Source: Cyanobacteria bacterium FACHB-471 (GTDB lineage: Bacteria > Cyanobacteriota > Cyanobacteriia > Elainellales > Elainellaceae). From it: a DNA stretch of 52,206 bases. Below are positions 42,699 through 50,855 of the stretch, in pieces. Where the stretch lies: positions 1 through 52,206 of the forward strand of contig JACJOC010000096.1 of assembly GCA_014695345.1 (NCBI GenBank), read 5' to 3'. Every line of letters starts with the position of its first letter. The first letter of the stretch is position 1. Both the position numbers and the translations under genes were made by a program. Under the pieces are notes generated by a model, which saw only the letters and a list, made by a program, of their open reading frames with translations, ran no database searches and had not been told where the DNA came from.

Positions 42699-43124
42699 AT
42701 GGAAGGTTGGTCGCACGATTGGGTGAAGATGTTTGAGACGGTCGCCGTCGGAGTAGAGCAGTTTTTCCTGGAAGCCACGAAAGAAATGACTGAAGCTCTA
42801 GATGCCTTCGCAGAATTTTCTGAAGATGTTGCGTCTGAACTCGAAAGTGCGATCGCTCCTGAACTTGCGAACCTCGATGCAGAGCTAGACCCGTGGATTG
42901 AGTCAATTTTGCAGGCTTTTACCGGGCTAGAGGCTACTTTGAGTGAAGCCGCAGAACCCGTCACTCACACGCTGGAGCCGATGCTGAATGAGCATCCTGC
43001 CTGTGTCGGTTGTCGCCACTATCACGGACAGATGTATGGTGGCAATGTCCTAGTTTGCGCGATGTACCCCTATGGCTCGGAGACGGAAACCTGCCCAGAT
43101 TGGGAGTCAAGCTGGAAGGATTAA
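42699..43124 (+). CDS. Acidic helical protein with C-terminal four-Cys cluster
   Basis: This 141-residue protein has residues 1-95 strongly acidic and helical (long runs such as ALDAFAEFSEDVASELESAI). The C-terminal 45 residues hold CVGCRHYHG, then VLVCAMYPYG and TETCPDWES, i.e. four Cys in a CxxC-x(n)-C-x(n)-C pattern that could bind zinc or a [4Fe-4S] cluster. Proteins of this kind are conserved in cyanobacteria without a known role. It converges with thiD and the two stops overlap by 4 bases. Confidence 0.72.
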   Translation: MEGWSHDWVKMFETVAVGVEQFFLEATKEMTEALDAFAEFSEDVASELESAIAPELANLDAELDPWIESILQAFTGLEATLSEAAEPVTHTLEPMLNEHPACVGCRHYHGQMYGGNVLVCAMYPYGSETETCPDWESSWKD

Positions 43125-43936
43125 CGAATTAGTGGGAAGAAATGCCCGACGGGTCCTTGTCCTTTGCCAATCCGCAAAGAATAGTTTAGGGCAGTCGTGA
43201 CGTAATCCTTTGCTAGTCGCACGGCTGAATGCAGGTCTTTACCAAGGGCAAGGTTAGCCGCGATCGCCGCTGACAAAGTACACCCCGTTCCGTGGGTATC
43301 AGTCGTGTTAACGGTTGAAGTTTGTAGGGTATCGAGGCGATCGCCATCAAACAGCACATCGACTCCGCGCAACTCGCCTTCCATACCGCCGCCTTTTACT
43401 AACACAGACTTTACCCCAAGCTGAAAAATCTTTTGGGCAGCAGCCTGCATGTCTTCTAACGTTTTGATCTCTAAACCGCTGAGAATCACTGCCTCATAGC
43501 GGTTTGGCGTGAGAATGGTCGCCAAAGGAAGCAGGTCGTTTTGGAGGGTGGCGATCGCCTCGTCGTCAATCAGTTGCGCCCCCGTGCGGGATACCATCAC
43601 CGGATCGACAACTAAATTGGGCAGGTGAATTTCTGCCGCCTGCTTGGATACCGCTGCAATAATTTCCTGATTCAGCAGCATTCCGGTTTTGACCGCCTGC
43701 ACGCCAATGTCTTCCACGACTGCTGCGACTTGAGATACCACCGACTCCGCAGGCAAAGCATCAACTCGGCTCACCCCTAACGTGTTTTGCGCCGTGATGC
43801 AGGTGAGCGCACTGGTGCCATGCACCCGATGAAAGGCAAAGGTACGGAGATCGGCTTGAATGCCTGCACCACCACCGCTATCTGATCCGGCGATGGTTAG
43901 AGCTACAGGAATGGGTGAGGGTAAGGAAACAGTCAT
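43121..43936 (-). CDS. thiD: Hydroxymethylpyrimidine/phosphomethylpyrimidine kinase
   Basis: This 271-residue ribokinase-fold kinase of thiamine synthesis phosphorylates HMP and then HMP-phosphate. The N-terminal AGSDSGGGAGIQADLRTF block is diagnostic, followed by HGTSALTCITAQNTLGV. The C-terminal DTHGTGCTLSAAIAANLA contains the anion hole and the catalytic Asp region, with VKGGGMEGE before it. Length is normal for stand-alone ThiD. No other thi gene or TPP riboswitch lies nearby; 5' of it is a composite hairpin repeat (43968-44072). Confidence 0.95.
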   Translation of the reverse strand: MTVSLPSPIPVALTIAGSDSGGGAGIQADLRTFAFHRVHGTSALTCITAQNTLGVSRVDALPAESVVSQVAAVVEDIGVQAVKTGMLLNQEIIAAVSKQAAEIHLPNLVVDPVMVSRTGAQLIDDEAIATLQNDLLPLATILTPNRYEAVILSGLEIKTLEDMQAAAQKIFQLGVKSVLVKGGGMEGELRGVDVLFDGDRLDTLQTSTVNTTDTHGTGCTLSAAIAANLALGKDLHSAVRLAKDYVTTALNYSLRIGKGQGPVGHFFPLIR

Positions 43937-43967
43937 ACAGGTCCAGGAAGAGAATATACTGGTTATA

Positions 43968-44072
43968 CTCGTTCCCAGTTTTTACCTGGGAATGCTTTTG
44001 AAGTGGCTCTGCCACTTATTTTTAGAGGCAGAGCCTCCGGTTCTGCATTCCAAGGCAGAGCCTTGGAACGAG
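43968..44072. repeat. Composite CTCGTTCCCA repeat with three inner hairpins
   Basis: Outer arms CTCGTTCCCA (43968-43977) and TTGGAACGAG (44063-44072) are complementary but for one base. Inside are a small hairpin near AGTGGCTCTGCCACT, then GAGGCAGAGCCTC (44024-44036) and AAGGCAGAGCCTT (44052-44064). It is a widespread cyanobacterial repeat and fills the gap between thiD and the cysR-like gene. Confidence 0.78.
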
Positions 44073-44094
44073 AAGCTGACGAGAAGCCAAGTTT

Positions 44095-44889
44095 TCAACG
44101 CAGGGGCCACCAGGACACTTTATCGCGGGTTGCCCCATAGACTTCCTTTAGCCCTTCGGGATCAAGCACTCGCACCGTATCGCTGGAAGGATCGGTGGAT
44201 TTTGCGGAATCTATCAGCTTCACCTGCCGCATTCCTTTTAGTACTTGCTCGACGGTGCGGTGATTGAGCTGGCTGGCGCGGGCAATGATGTCAATCGGCA
44301 AATCAAACACAAAGGTGCCGTCTGCCTGAGGCTGGTTTCCTAGCGATCGCTCTTGATAGATCAGCGCCCGCAGCAAAGCCGCCACTGCCTGAGGCGGATG
44401 GGTACTGCAATTGAGCAAATGGTACTCAAACTTGGCCCGTAGCTCAAATAGAAGGTGATAGCGATCGCGAAACACTTCACTCTCCTGATAGAGCGCCTGC
44501 ACCGACGCAAGCGGAATTTTGAACACATCGGTCGTTTTATACGCCTCAACCAGACTGGGAAACGCTTGGGAGATTTTGCCATAGGCAAATGCGAGATTTC
44601 GCATTCCAAAGCAGCTTCCCGGATAGCTCAGCGCAATCACCCGATCCAGCGGTGTACTGCGAATGATAATCGGACCACCCGCCAAAATTGCATACAAAAA
44701 CTCCAGTGACACCCCCGGTCGAAAAGCCGTGTACACCGGACGGCTTGAATATAGCTTTTCTCGAATGATTTGCTCAGGCGACACATAGTTCGCCAGCCAG
44801 TCCATATCCATTCCCCGAAACAGGCAATTGCCCTGAATCAGCAGTTGCAAAGAATCGGGTTCTAAAGACTGCTTGGCTTTCACTGCCAT
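44095..44889 (-). CDS. cysR: Crp/Fnr-family regulator, CysR-like
   Basis: 264 residues: an N-terminal cyclic-nucleotide-binding-like beta-roll (about 15-140; FLYAILAGGPIIIRS, LSYPGSCFGMRNLAF) and a C-terminal winged HTH (about 175-240; IDIIARASQLNHRTVEQVLKG). Divergent orientation to sbpA-cysT-cysW matches CysR, the sulfur-limitation regulator of cyanobacterial sulfate permease genes. The cNMP pocket (GEx(n)RxA) is not evident, as in CysR-type proteins that do not use cAMP. The name rests on family plus location. Its 3' end faces the composite repeat. Confidence 0.78.
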   Translation of the reverse strand: MAVKAKQSLEPDSLQLLIQGNCLFRGMDMDWLANYVSPEQIIREKLYSSRPVYTAFRPGVSLEFLYAILAGGPIIIRSTPLDRVIALSYPGSCFGMRNLAFAYGKISQAFPSLVEAYKTTDVFKIPLASVQALYQESEVFRDRYHLLFELRAKFEYHLLNCSTHPPQAVAALLRALIYQERSLGNQPQADGTFVFDLPIDIIARASQLNHRTVEQVLKGMRQVKLIDSAKSTDPSSDTVRVLDPEGLKEVYGATRDKVSWWPLR

Positions 44890-44946
44890 GCCATTGCTGC
44901 TCGATTAGGGAATACCCCATTCTGGCAAATATTCTGGCAAATTTAG

Positions 44947-45071
44947 TTTCATATCAAACGTGAAATTCAATTCGTTTATGATTCACTTGTATTTTATATA
45001 TGGTACAGTCTTATTCAAACTAAATCCGGTATTCCGATTTGTTAACCGGGGTTTAATAGGAGTATTCTCTC
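44947..45071 (+). promoter_or_regulatory. sbpA/cysR intergenic control region
   Basis: This 182-base divergent region holds three possible inverted sites: TTTCA (44947-44951)-N9-TGAAA (44961-44965); GTGAA (44960-44964)-N17-TTCAC; and AAATC (45022-45026)-N9-GATTT (45036-45040), close to the sbpA start and flanked by CCGG repeats. An AT-rich GTATTTTATATATGG (about 44988-45002) could be the -10 area. AGGAG about 9 bases before the sbpA ATG is a clear ribosome site. The sites are candidates for the Crp-type regulator encoded on the other side. Confidence 0.35.
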
Positions 45072-46220
45072 ATGTACCTGTGGCAGCGTTTCACTCGATT
45101 TTTTGGCTTACGAAGGTTGAAATCTCCTGCGGGCAGCTTGCCCCCGCTAACACTGGGGCGATCGCTGCGTCTGCTTAAGCGGCCAATCTCCCTGTTCTTA
45201 GTGGGAATAGGGCTGAGTTTGGCGATCGCTTCTTGCAGCCCCTCCAGCACAACCGAAAGCGAATCAACATCCGGTGGTGAAGCGGCAAGCGGACCCGTTG
45301 AGCTAACCCTGGTTTCCTACGCTGTCACCCAGGCGGCTTACGAGCAAATTATTCCTCTATTTAACGAGCAGTGGAAAGCCGAGCATGACGGACAGGAAGT
45401 TATCTTTGATCAGAGCTATGGCGGCTCCGGCTCTCAAACTCGCGCAGTCATCGATGGCTTAGAGGCAGATGTCGTAGCTCTTGCTCTCGCCCTTGATACC
45501 AAAAAAATCGAAGAAGCCGGACTGATTGAATCAGGCTGGGAAGAAGAAGCTCCTAACGGCTCAATCGTTCACTCCTCTGTCGCTGCACTGGTAACTCGTG
45601 AAGGCAACCCCAAAGCAGTTCAAGGTTGGCAGGACCTGACCAAAGAAGATGTAGCTGTCATTACCGCCAATCCTAAAACTTCAGGTGGCGCGCGGTGGAA
45701 TTTCCTGGCGATGTGGGGCGCAATCAACCAGACGGGCGGAGATGACGCAGCCGCTTTAGATTACGTCACTCAAGTTTATGGAAACGCTCCTGTTCTGCCC
45801 AAAGATGCGCGTGAAGCGACTGACGTATTCTTTAAGCAAGGTCAGGGAGATGTGCTGATCAACTATGAGAACGAAGTGCTGCTGGCAAAATTGAATGGGG
45901 AAGAATTGCCATACGTAATTCCTGATGTCAACATTTCAATCGATAACCCAGTTACAGTAGTTGACTCCAATGTAGACAAACACGGCACTCGTGAAGTCGC
46001 AGAGGCGTTTGTGGAATTCTTGTTTACTCCTGAAGCACAACGAGAATTTGCGAAGGTCGGCTTCCGCCCCGTTGAAGAAAGCGTCAAAGCGGAAGTTGCT
46101 AACGACTATCCCGAAATTAAAACCTTGTTTACCGTTGATGACTTCGGCGGTTGGGACGAAATTCAGGCAAAATTCTTTGATGACGGTGCCGTCTTTGACC
46201 AGATTCAAGCGGGTGCTTAG
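45072..46220 (+). CDS. sbpA: Sulfate-binding lipoprotein of the sulfate ABC transporter
   Basis: This 382-residue periplasmic sulfate/thiosulfate-binding protein has an unusually long basic N-region (about 38 residues) before a hydrophobic stretch and a lipobox AIASC (Cys55), then a Ser/Thr linker. The mature part has VSYAVTQAAYEQIIPLFNEQ, DQSYGGSGSQTRAV (the sulfate-binding turn), ADVVALALALDT and ITANPKTSGGARWNFLA, all typical of SbpA. It is the first gene of the sbpA-cysT-cysW unit and is followed by a 13-bp hairpin before cysT. Confidence 0.95.
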   Translation: MYLWQRFTRFFGLRRLKSPAGSLPPLTLGRSLRLLKRPISLFLVGIGLSLAIASCSPSSTTESESTSGGEAASGPVELTLVSYAVTQAAYEQIIPLFNEQWKAEHDGQEVIFDQSYGGSGSQTRAVIDGLEADVVALALALDTKKIEEAGLIESGWEEEAPNGSIVHSSVAALVTREGNPKAVQGWQDLTKEDVAVITANPKTSGGARWNFLAMWGAINQTGGDDAAALDYVTQVYGNAPVLPKDAREATDVFFKQGQGDVLINYENEVLLAKLNGEELPYVIPDVNISIDNPVTVVDSNVDKHGTREVAEAFVEFLFTPEAQREFAKVGFRPVEESVKAEVANDYPEIKTLFTVDDFGGWDEIQAKFFDDGAVFDQIQAGA

Positions 46221-46238
46221 TTTGTTTTGTCTTTAATC

Positions 46239-46280
46239 ATTGACGCGATGTCCAAATTGCAATCTGCACATCGCGTCAAT
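46239..46280 (+). terminator. Intercistronic hairpin between sbpA and cysT
   Basis: ATTGACGCGATGT (46239-46251) and ACATCGCGTCAAT (46268-46280) pair perfectly over 13 bases with a 16-base loop. No T-run follows. Hairpins in this position often protect the upstream mRNA or trim read-through, giving more binding protein than permease. Confidence 0.6.
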
Positions 46281-46316
46281 AGCTAATTCTGACCCATGTT
46301 ACTAGAGTCTTGACTA

Positions 46317-47171
46317 ATGACCCCTTCTTCAAACTCTCAGTCTGCATCTTTTCTCAGCAGACTGCGTCAAGTTCCCCGACTGCCATTTATCTGGCAGTTT
46401 ACCTGGGTGTATCTGACGATTATGCTGTTTGTGCCGGTGATCGCCCTTTTGCTGAAAGCCAGCACACTTAGTCCGGCTGAAATTTGGCGCATCGCGACTT
46501 CTCCGATCGCGCTTTCTGCTTATGATGTCACCTTTGTCACCGCATTGGTAACAGCCGCGATCAACGGTGTGATGGGCGTGATCATCGCCTGGGTCATGGT
46601 GCGCTATGAGTTTCCATTTAGACGCATTTTAGATGCCGCCATTGACCTACCCTTTGCCCTGCCTACTGCGGTTGCAGGTCTAACTCTGGCAACGATCTAC
46701 AGCGATAGCGGTTGGATTGGTTCGCTGCTAGCTCCCTTTGGCGTTAAAGTATCCTTCACCCGCCTTGGCGTTGCGGTCGCAATGCTATTTATCTCACTGC
46801 CGTTTGTGGTTCGCACCGTTCAGCCCGTCTTAAGAGAACTAGAACCCGAACTGGAGGAAGCCGCCTGGAGTTTGGGCGCATCCCAATTTCAAACATTTTG
46901 GCGAGTGCTATTGCCACCACTGCTGCCCTCGATTCTGACAGGAGTAGCGCTGGGCTTTTCTCGTGCTGTAGGGGAATATGGCTCAGTTGTGATTGTGGCA
47001 GCAAACGTTCCGTTTAAGGATTTGATCACTCCGGTGCTAATCTTTCAGCGTTTGGAGCAGTATGACTATGCTGGCGCAACAGTAATTGGTTCCGTCATGC
47101 TGGGTGCTTCACTGGTGATTTTGCTGGCAATTAATCTATTACAAGCGTGGGGACGGCGTTATGACATCTGA
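46317..47171 (+). CDS. cysT: Sulfate ABC transporter permease CysT
   Basis: This 284-residue inner-membrane permease has about six helices. The binding-protein-dependent transport signature is at about residues 180-200: EEAAWSLGASQFQTFWRVLLPP, i.e. the EAA-x3-G loop that docks the ATPase. FALPTAVAGLTLATIYSDSGW and RAVGEYGSVVIVAANVPFKD are characteristic of CysT/CysU. It partners CysW with an 11-base overlap. The matching ATPase CysA is not in this cluster, so it must be supplied from elsewhere on the chromosome. Confidence 0.95.
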   Translation: MTPSSNSQSASFLSRLRQVPRLPFIWQFTWVYLTIMLFVPVIALLLKASTLSPAEIWRIATSPIALSAYDVTFVTALVTAAINGVMGVIIAWVMVRYEFPFRRILDAAIDLPFALPTAVAGLTLATIYSDSGWIGSLLAPFGVKVSFTRLGVAVAMLFISLPFVVRTVQPVLRELEPELEEAAWSLGASQFQTFWRVLLPPLLPSILTGVALGFSRAVGEYGSVVIVAANVPFKDLITPVLIFQRLEQYDYAGATVIGSVMLGASLVILLAINLLQAWGRRYDI

Positions 47172-48042
47172 AGTTTTTAATCCATTCTCGCGTAAGCCAT
47201 CCCCTAAGACGGACAGTAAAGAATTAGCCAAACGAGGGGAATGGCCAAAGCTAGTTCTGATTGGAATTGTGGTCGTTTACCTGGCGCTGGTGTTGCTGGT
47301 TCCAGCAATCAATGTGTTTGTGCAAGCCTTTGATGGCGGCATGGAAGGATTTCTTGAAACAATCAGACAGCGAGAGTTTGTGAATGCGCTAAAGCTGACA
47401 CTGCTGATGGCAGCGATCGCCGTTCCGCTCAACACCGTTTTTGGTATTTGTGCAGCCCTGGCGCTAGCCCGCAAACGCTTTCCCGGACGCACCCTGCTGA
47501 TCAGTATTATTGACCTGCCCTTCTCCGTTTCCCCCATCGTCGCGGGTTTGATGATTGTGTTGCTGTACGGGCGAAATGGCTGGTTTGGTCCGTTGCTGGA
47601 ATCTGCCGGAATCAAAATTATCTTCGCCATTCCAGGAATGCTGCTGGCGACGATTTTTGTCACCCTTCCCTTTGTCGCCCGTGAAGTCTTACCTGTTTTA
47701 GAAGAAATGGGGCCAGAACTAGAAGAAGCAGCTAAAACGCTGGGAGCAAGCAGTTGGCAGGTATTTTGGCGGGTGACGCTGCCCTCGATTCGGTGGGGCT
47801 TGCTTTATGGCTTAATCTTGACCAACGCCAGAGCAATGGGAGAATTTGGGGCGATCGTTGTTGTCTCAGGTAGCATTCGCGGCAAAACCCAAACCCTGCC
47901 TCTGTTTGTTGAAGAAGCTTATAAGCAATACCAAACCCAGTCCGCCTATGCAGCGGCAGTGCTGCTGGCTTTGCTAGCCGTTGTAACGCTGGTGCTCAAA
48001 GAGATTCTGGAACGTAAAACAGCGATTAAAGATGCAGAGTAA
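47161..48042 (+). CDS. cysW: Sulfate ABC transporter permease CysW
   Basis: This 293-residue second permease subunit has a hydrophobic N-terminal helix (VLIGIVVVYLALVLLVPAIN), further helices, and the EAA loop EEAAKTLGASSWQVFWRVTLP (about residues 183-203). DLPFSVSPIVAGLMIVLLYG and NARAMGEFGAIVVVSGSIRG are CysW blocks. Its start lies inside the cysT 3' end (11-base overlap), which implies coupled, equal synthesis of the two subunits. Confidence 0.95.
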   Translation: MTSEVFNPFSRKPSPKTDSKELAKRGEWPKLVLIGIVVVYLALVLLVPAINVFVQAFDGGMEGFLETIRQREFVNALKLTLLMAAIAVPLNTVFGICAALALARKRFPGRTLLISIIDLPFSVSPIVAGLMIVLLYGRNGWFGPLLESAGIKIIFAIPGMLLATIFVTLPFVAREVLPVLEEMGPELEEAAKTLGASSWQVFWRVTLPSIRWGLLYGLILTNARAMGEFGAIVVVSGSIRGKTQTLPLFVEEAYKQYQTQSAYAAAVLLALLAVVTLVLKEILERKTAIKDAE

Positions 48043-48062
48043 AGCTTGAGACAGGAGGTTCT

Positions 48063-48353
48063 ATGACAACTGTATCGGATGTATCGGACGATCAAAGGCG
48101 AACGCAAACTCGGATCAGAGTGCGAATTCCTAAGCGCTACCAGCAGGAACCCGTGATTTCAAACCTAATTTCTAATTATGGGCTGACTGTCAACATTTCG
48201 GCAGCTTTGCTAAGCGCAAATGCCCGAGAGGATGGTTGGTTTGACCTCCAGCTTCAGGGAACAGTGCCGCAAATTCGTAGCGCCTTGCTCTATCTCAATG
48301 ACCTCGATCTGGAAGTTTGGAATGGCTCCGATGAGCAAGAGGATAGCTGGTAA
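48063..48353 (+). CDS. NIL-domain protein
   Basis: This 96-residue stand-alone NIL domain has RVRIPKRYQQEPVISNLISN, YGLTVNISAALL and GWFDLQLQGTVPQIRSALLY. NIL domains occur at the C-terminus of MetN-type ATPases and in Fe-S proteins and often sense sulfur amino acids. It begins 20 bases after cysW with ribosome site AGGAG (48055 region), so it is the last gene of the sulfate unit. It may signal internal sulfur status to the transporter; that is inference from family and position. Confidence 0.85.
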   Translation: MTTVSDVSDDQRRTQTRIRVRIPKRYQQEPVISNLISNYGLTVNISAALLSANAREDGWFDLQLQGTVPQIRSALLYLNDLDLEVWNGSDEQEDSW

Positions 48354-48430
48354 AGTCCTGGAATAGTCTCACATGTGAAGCTGTTGTAAGCTAGCTTTGA
48401 GATGACTTACGACTTATAGAACGCGATCGC

Positions 48431-49633
48431 ATGACCCTTGCTCCCCTCGGTTGGGCAGACCTCGAAGCCCTCACAGATTTTCAGATCGATACCGTTAATG
48501 GCCCCACCAATGCTCAAGCCCGGTTGCGTCTGTTTGGCCAAAGCGAATCAGATGTGCGGGTGACTTTGTATCGTGATAATCATGCCTGGTGCCCCTACTG
48601 TCAAAAAGTTTGGCTATGGCTTGAGGAAAAGCAAATCCCGTATCGCATTGAGAAAGTAACAATGTTTTGCTACGGGGAAAAGGAAAGCTGGTACAAACGC
48701 AAAGTGCCCTCCGGGATGCTACCCGCTCTCGAACTAGACGGACGGCTGATCACCGAAAGTGATGACATTTTGCTGGCTCTGGAACGGGCTTTTGGTCCTT
48801 TGGGTCAGGGCATGGAAGACTCCAGGGTACTTCCCCTACGGCAATTAGAACGGCTGCTGTTTCGTGCTTGGTGTAGCTGGCTTTGCTATCCTTCGTCACC
48901 TCCACAAGAGCAGCGTAGCCGTCAGCAATTTATCAGCGTGGTGGAAAAAGTTGAGTACGCCCTCGGCAGCACTCCCGGACCCTATTTTCTTGAAGAATTT
49001 GGGACTGCCGATGTGATCTTCACACCGTATGTTGAGCGCATGAATGCCAGTCTGTACTATTACAAAGGCTACTCCATGCGGGAGGAAAATCCTCGCTTTG
49101 CAGACTGGTTTGCCGCAATGGAAAGCCGACCCACCTATCGCGGCACCCAAAGTGACTTTCACACTCACGTCCACGACTTGCCACCCCAGATGGGCGGCTG
49201 TTGGGAAAATCGTGAACCTCAAACACGCGCCAATCAGCACCGAGTGGATCATGGACCCTGGTTAGGCTTACCGGATGTGACTTATCCAGAACCTCCAAAC
49301 TCTCGCCGAGAAGCCCTGTATTACGTAATCAAACATCGCACTAACATCGTTCGGGTAAACCCCGCCGATGATGAGTTGTTTGATCAGGCTCTCCGCTGTG
49401 CCTTGACTTCAATGATGACTGGCGAAGTGTGTATTCCACCCGATGGCTCAGATTTTGGACTGCGATATTTGCGCGATCGCATCAATGTCCCCCGCGATAT
49501 GTCCATCTATGCTGCCAAACGACTCAGGGAAGCACTAGAGAAAACGGCAGCTTTGGCAGGTGACAGGCAAGGACCGCCGATTCCCATGAAGCATCGGCGT
49601 GACCAAGACCCTGTTTATTTCGCCGGAAAGTGA
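48431..49633 (+). CDS. Glutathione S-transferase family protein with CPYC motif and long C-terminal extension
   Basis: 400 residues. A thioredoxin-like N-terminal domain (about 40-125) carries CPYC (Cys54, Cys57), a glutaredoxin-type dithiol site, and [13 protein letters not shown] with the conserved cis-Pro and [11 protein letters not shown] that binds the gamma-glutamyl group. A GST-C helical domain follows (about 145-235). The last 150 residues (from [15 protein letters not shown]) go well beyond ordinary GSTs of about 210 residues. Related long forms occur in cyanobacteria and plants. It probably catalyses a glutathione-dependent thiol transfer; target unknown. Its stop overlaps the convergent lipoprotein gene by 19 bases. 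Confidence 0.85.
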   Translation: MTLAPLGWADLEALTDFQIDTVNGPTNAQARLRLFGQSESDVRVTLYRDNHAWCPYCQKVWLWLEEKQIPYRIEKVTMFCYGEKESWYKRKVPSGMLPALELDGRLITESDDILLALERAFGPLGQGMEDSRVLPLRQLERLLFRAWCSWLCYPSSPPQEQRSRQQFISVVEKVEYALGSTPGPYFLEEFGTADVIFTPYVERMNASLYYYKGYSMREENPRFADWFAAMESRPTYRGTQSDFHTHVHDLPPQMGGCWENREPQTRANQHRVDHGPWLGLPDVTYPEPPNSRREALYYVIKHRTNIVRVNPADDELFDQALRCALTSMMTGEVCIPPDGSDFGLRYLRDRINVPRDMSIYAAKRLREALEKTAALAGDRQGPPIPMKHRRDQDPVYFAGK

Positions 49634-50328
49634 ATTTCAATGTCTCCCTGAAACTGGGACTGGTCAGCAAGGGTGACCGTAAAGGTGCGATCGCCCGTCC
49701 AGGTGAAGCTGTCTAACTCTGGCTGTGAGGGCATTTCGTCGGAAATGCTCGATTCTCCTGTTTGTAAGTCCATTATGATAAACCAGGCTGTTCCTTCCAG
49801 TTTTTCCAGGAAAACAGCATAGCGATCGTCAGCAGACCACTGCACCCAGTCGAGCCCACCATATTTGCCAATACTCACAGTTTGAACGGTTTGCTGAGCG
49901 CGATCGACTTTATAGATTGCCCAACATAGCCCTTCGTCTGTGACTTCTTCACAGGCTTTGAGAATGGTGTAACGACCGGATGGAGAGGTCGGTGAGACAA
50001 TTAACCGTTTTGCATAAGTTACGGCACCGTCGCTACTGGTGGATACCGGGATTTCAGACTGTAGGATTGTGCCCTGATAGGATAATGCTCCCGTTTGAGT
50101 AAAGGAAAGGTCACGAACAGTTTCTCCTGGGAGAAGGTCAAGCCAGTCTTCCTGATCCAGGGCATCTTCAGGCGTTGATGGCGTTGGAGAAACCGCTCTG
50201 GGTGTTGTAACCGGGGGAGATGACTCACGCATTTGAGCTTGAGGTGAAGTGCATCCGGCGATCGCAATCACCATTCCAATCCATACAATGTGGATTGGTT
50301 TTAGCCGTAGCGTGTTGAGTTGAAGCAT
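49615..50328 (-). CDS. Exported lipoprotein, beta-rich
   Basis: This 237-residue protein has a hydrophobic N-terminus and lipobox AIAGC (Cys about 26), then a Ser/Pro/Thr linker. The mature region is beta-rich with WD/TolB-like patches ([32 protein letters not shown]), suggesting one or two propeller-type blades. No named family is certain. It converges with the GST gene and overlaps its stop by 19 bases. The gene is followed on the same strand, upstream, by another exported protein gene 41 bases away; they may share a transcript. Confidence 0.65.
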   Translation of the reverse strand: MLQLNTLRLKPIHIVWIGMVIAIAGCTSPQAQMRESSPPVTTPRAVSPTPSTPEDALDQEDWLDLLPGETVRDLSFTQTGALSYQGTILQSEIPVSTSSDGAVTYAKRLIVSPTSPSGRYTILKACEEVTDEGLCWAIYKVDRAQQTVQTVSIGKYGGLDWVQWSADDRYAVFLEKLEGTAWFIIMDLQTGESSISDEMPSQPELDSFTWTGDRTFTVTLADQSQFQGDIEIHFPAK

Positions 50329-50368
50329 GAGTCGTAAAAGTCCATTGTTCTCTTTTAGCTACAGCTAA

Positions 50369-50737
50369 CTACAACAGATCAATGCGACTCTCGTGAATCC
50401 AGCAGTTTAAATTTGTGACTTGAAACCAGGATTCACCAGTGCGATCGACAGTACGGTTATCGATTTCTACAAACGCGTTACCTGGAACGGTAGTTATGAT
50501 TGCTCCCCAAGCGCTGGCTCGACAGTTATTGTTTTCCTGCTCAGTTCCGGCAGTATGTCCCATCCGAGGGAAAACATCGGCATCATCCGGTAAGTTTTCA
50601 TCTTCGTGATAAATATTGTCTTGATCGGCTTCAGTCGGTTGGGTAGGCTGTGCGACAGCCTGTAACGATAGGAAAATAGAGAATGCAACGAGCAAAATTT
50701 GAGTAGCGATCGTTAGGGTTGTTTTTTGAGTGTTCAT
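50369..50737 (-). CDS. Exported small protein with SH3-like end
   Basis: 122 residues. A signal peptide (TLTIATQILLVAFSIFLSLQAVAQ) ends with an AVA-type signal-peptidase I site. An acidic linker (EDENLPDDADVF) is followed by a C-terminal 50-residue domain with TTVPGNAFVEIDNRTV and GESWFQVTNLNCWIHESRI. The W-F-Q-V...CWIHESRI pattern resembles bacterial SH3b domains, which bind cell-wall peptides. Two cysteines in this part could form a disulfide. A GGGGCACGGC hairpin sits right upstream of its start. Confidence 0.65.
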   Translation of the reverse strand: MNTQKTTLTIATQILLVAFSIFLSLQAVAQPTQPTEADQDNIYHEDENLPDDADVFPRMGHTAGTEQENNNCRASAWGAIITTVPGNAFVEIDNRTVDRTGESWFQVTNLNCWIHESRIDLL

Positions 50738-50751
50738 TGCAATCGTCCCTT

Positions 50752-50778
50752 TAGGGGCACGGCAATGCCTTGCCCCTA
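50752..50778. repeat. GGGGCACGGC palindrome (fourth copy)
   Basis: TAGGGGCACGGCAATGCCTTGCCCCTA-type hairpin, 14 bases upstream of the SH3-like gene on the minus strand. One arm position is mismatched (G to T) compared with the 35484 copy. It lies where the promoter or leader of that gene should be. Confidence 0.6.
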
Positions 50779-50855
50779 CAAAAGTTGTTTGTCAAATGGG
50801 CAACGTAGCTATAGAACGCAGCCATAGTGAGATCATAAAAGCGCAACCCTTGGTG

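Noticed and set aside
43860-44267. 135-codon plus-strand frame across the composite repeat
   Set aside because: It runs through thiD antisense and the CTCGTTCCCA repeat; the residues are repeat translation.
44095-44889. NtcA as the identity of the Crp-family gene
   Set aside because: The sequence lacks NtcA-type length and HTH residues, no GTA-N8-TAC box was found nearby, and the location is the sulfate locus, which fits CysR better.
47277-47663. 128-codon frame antisense to cysW
   Set aside because: Shadow of a clear membrane permease; Ser/Ala-rich translation with no independent support.
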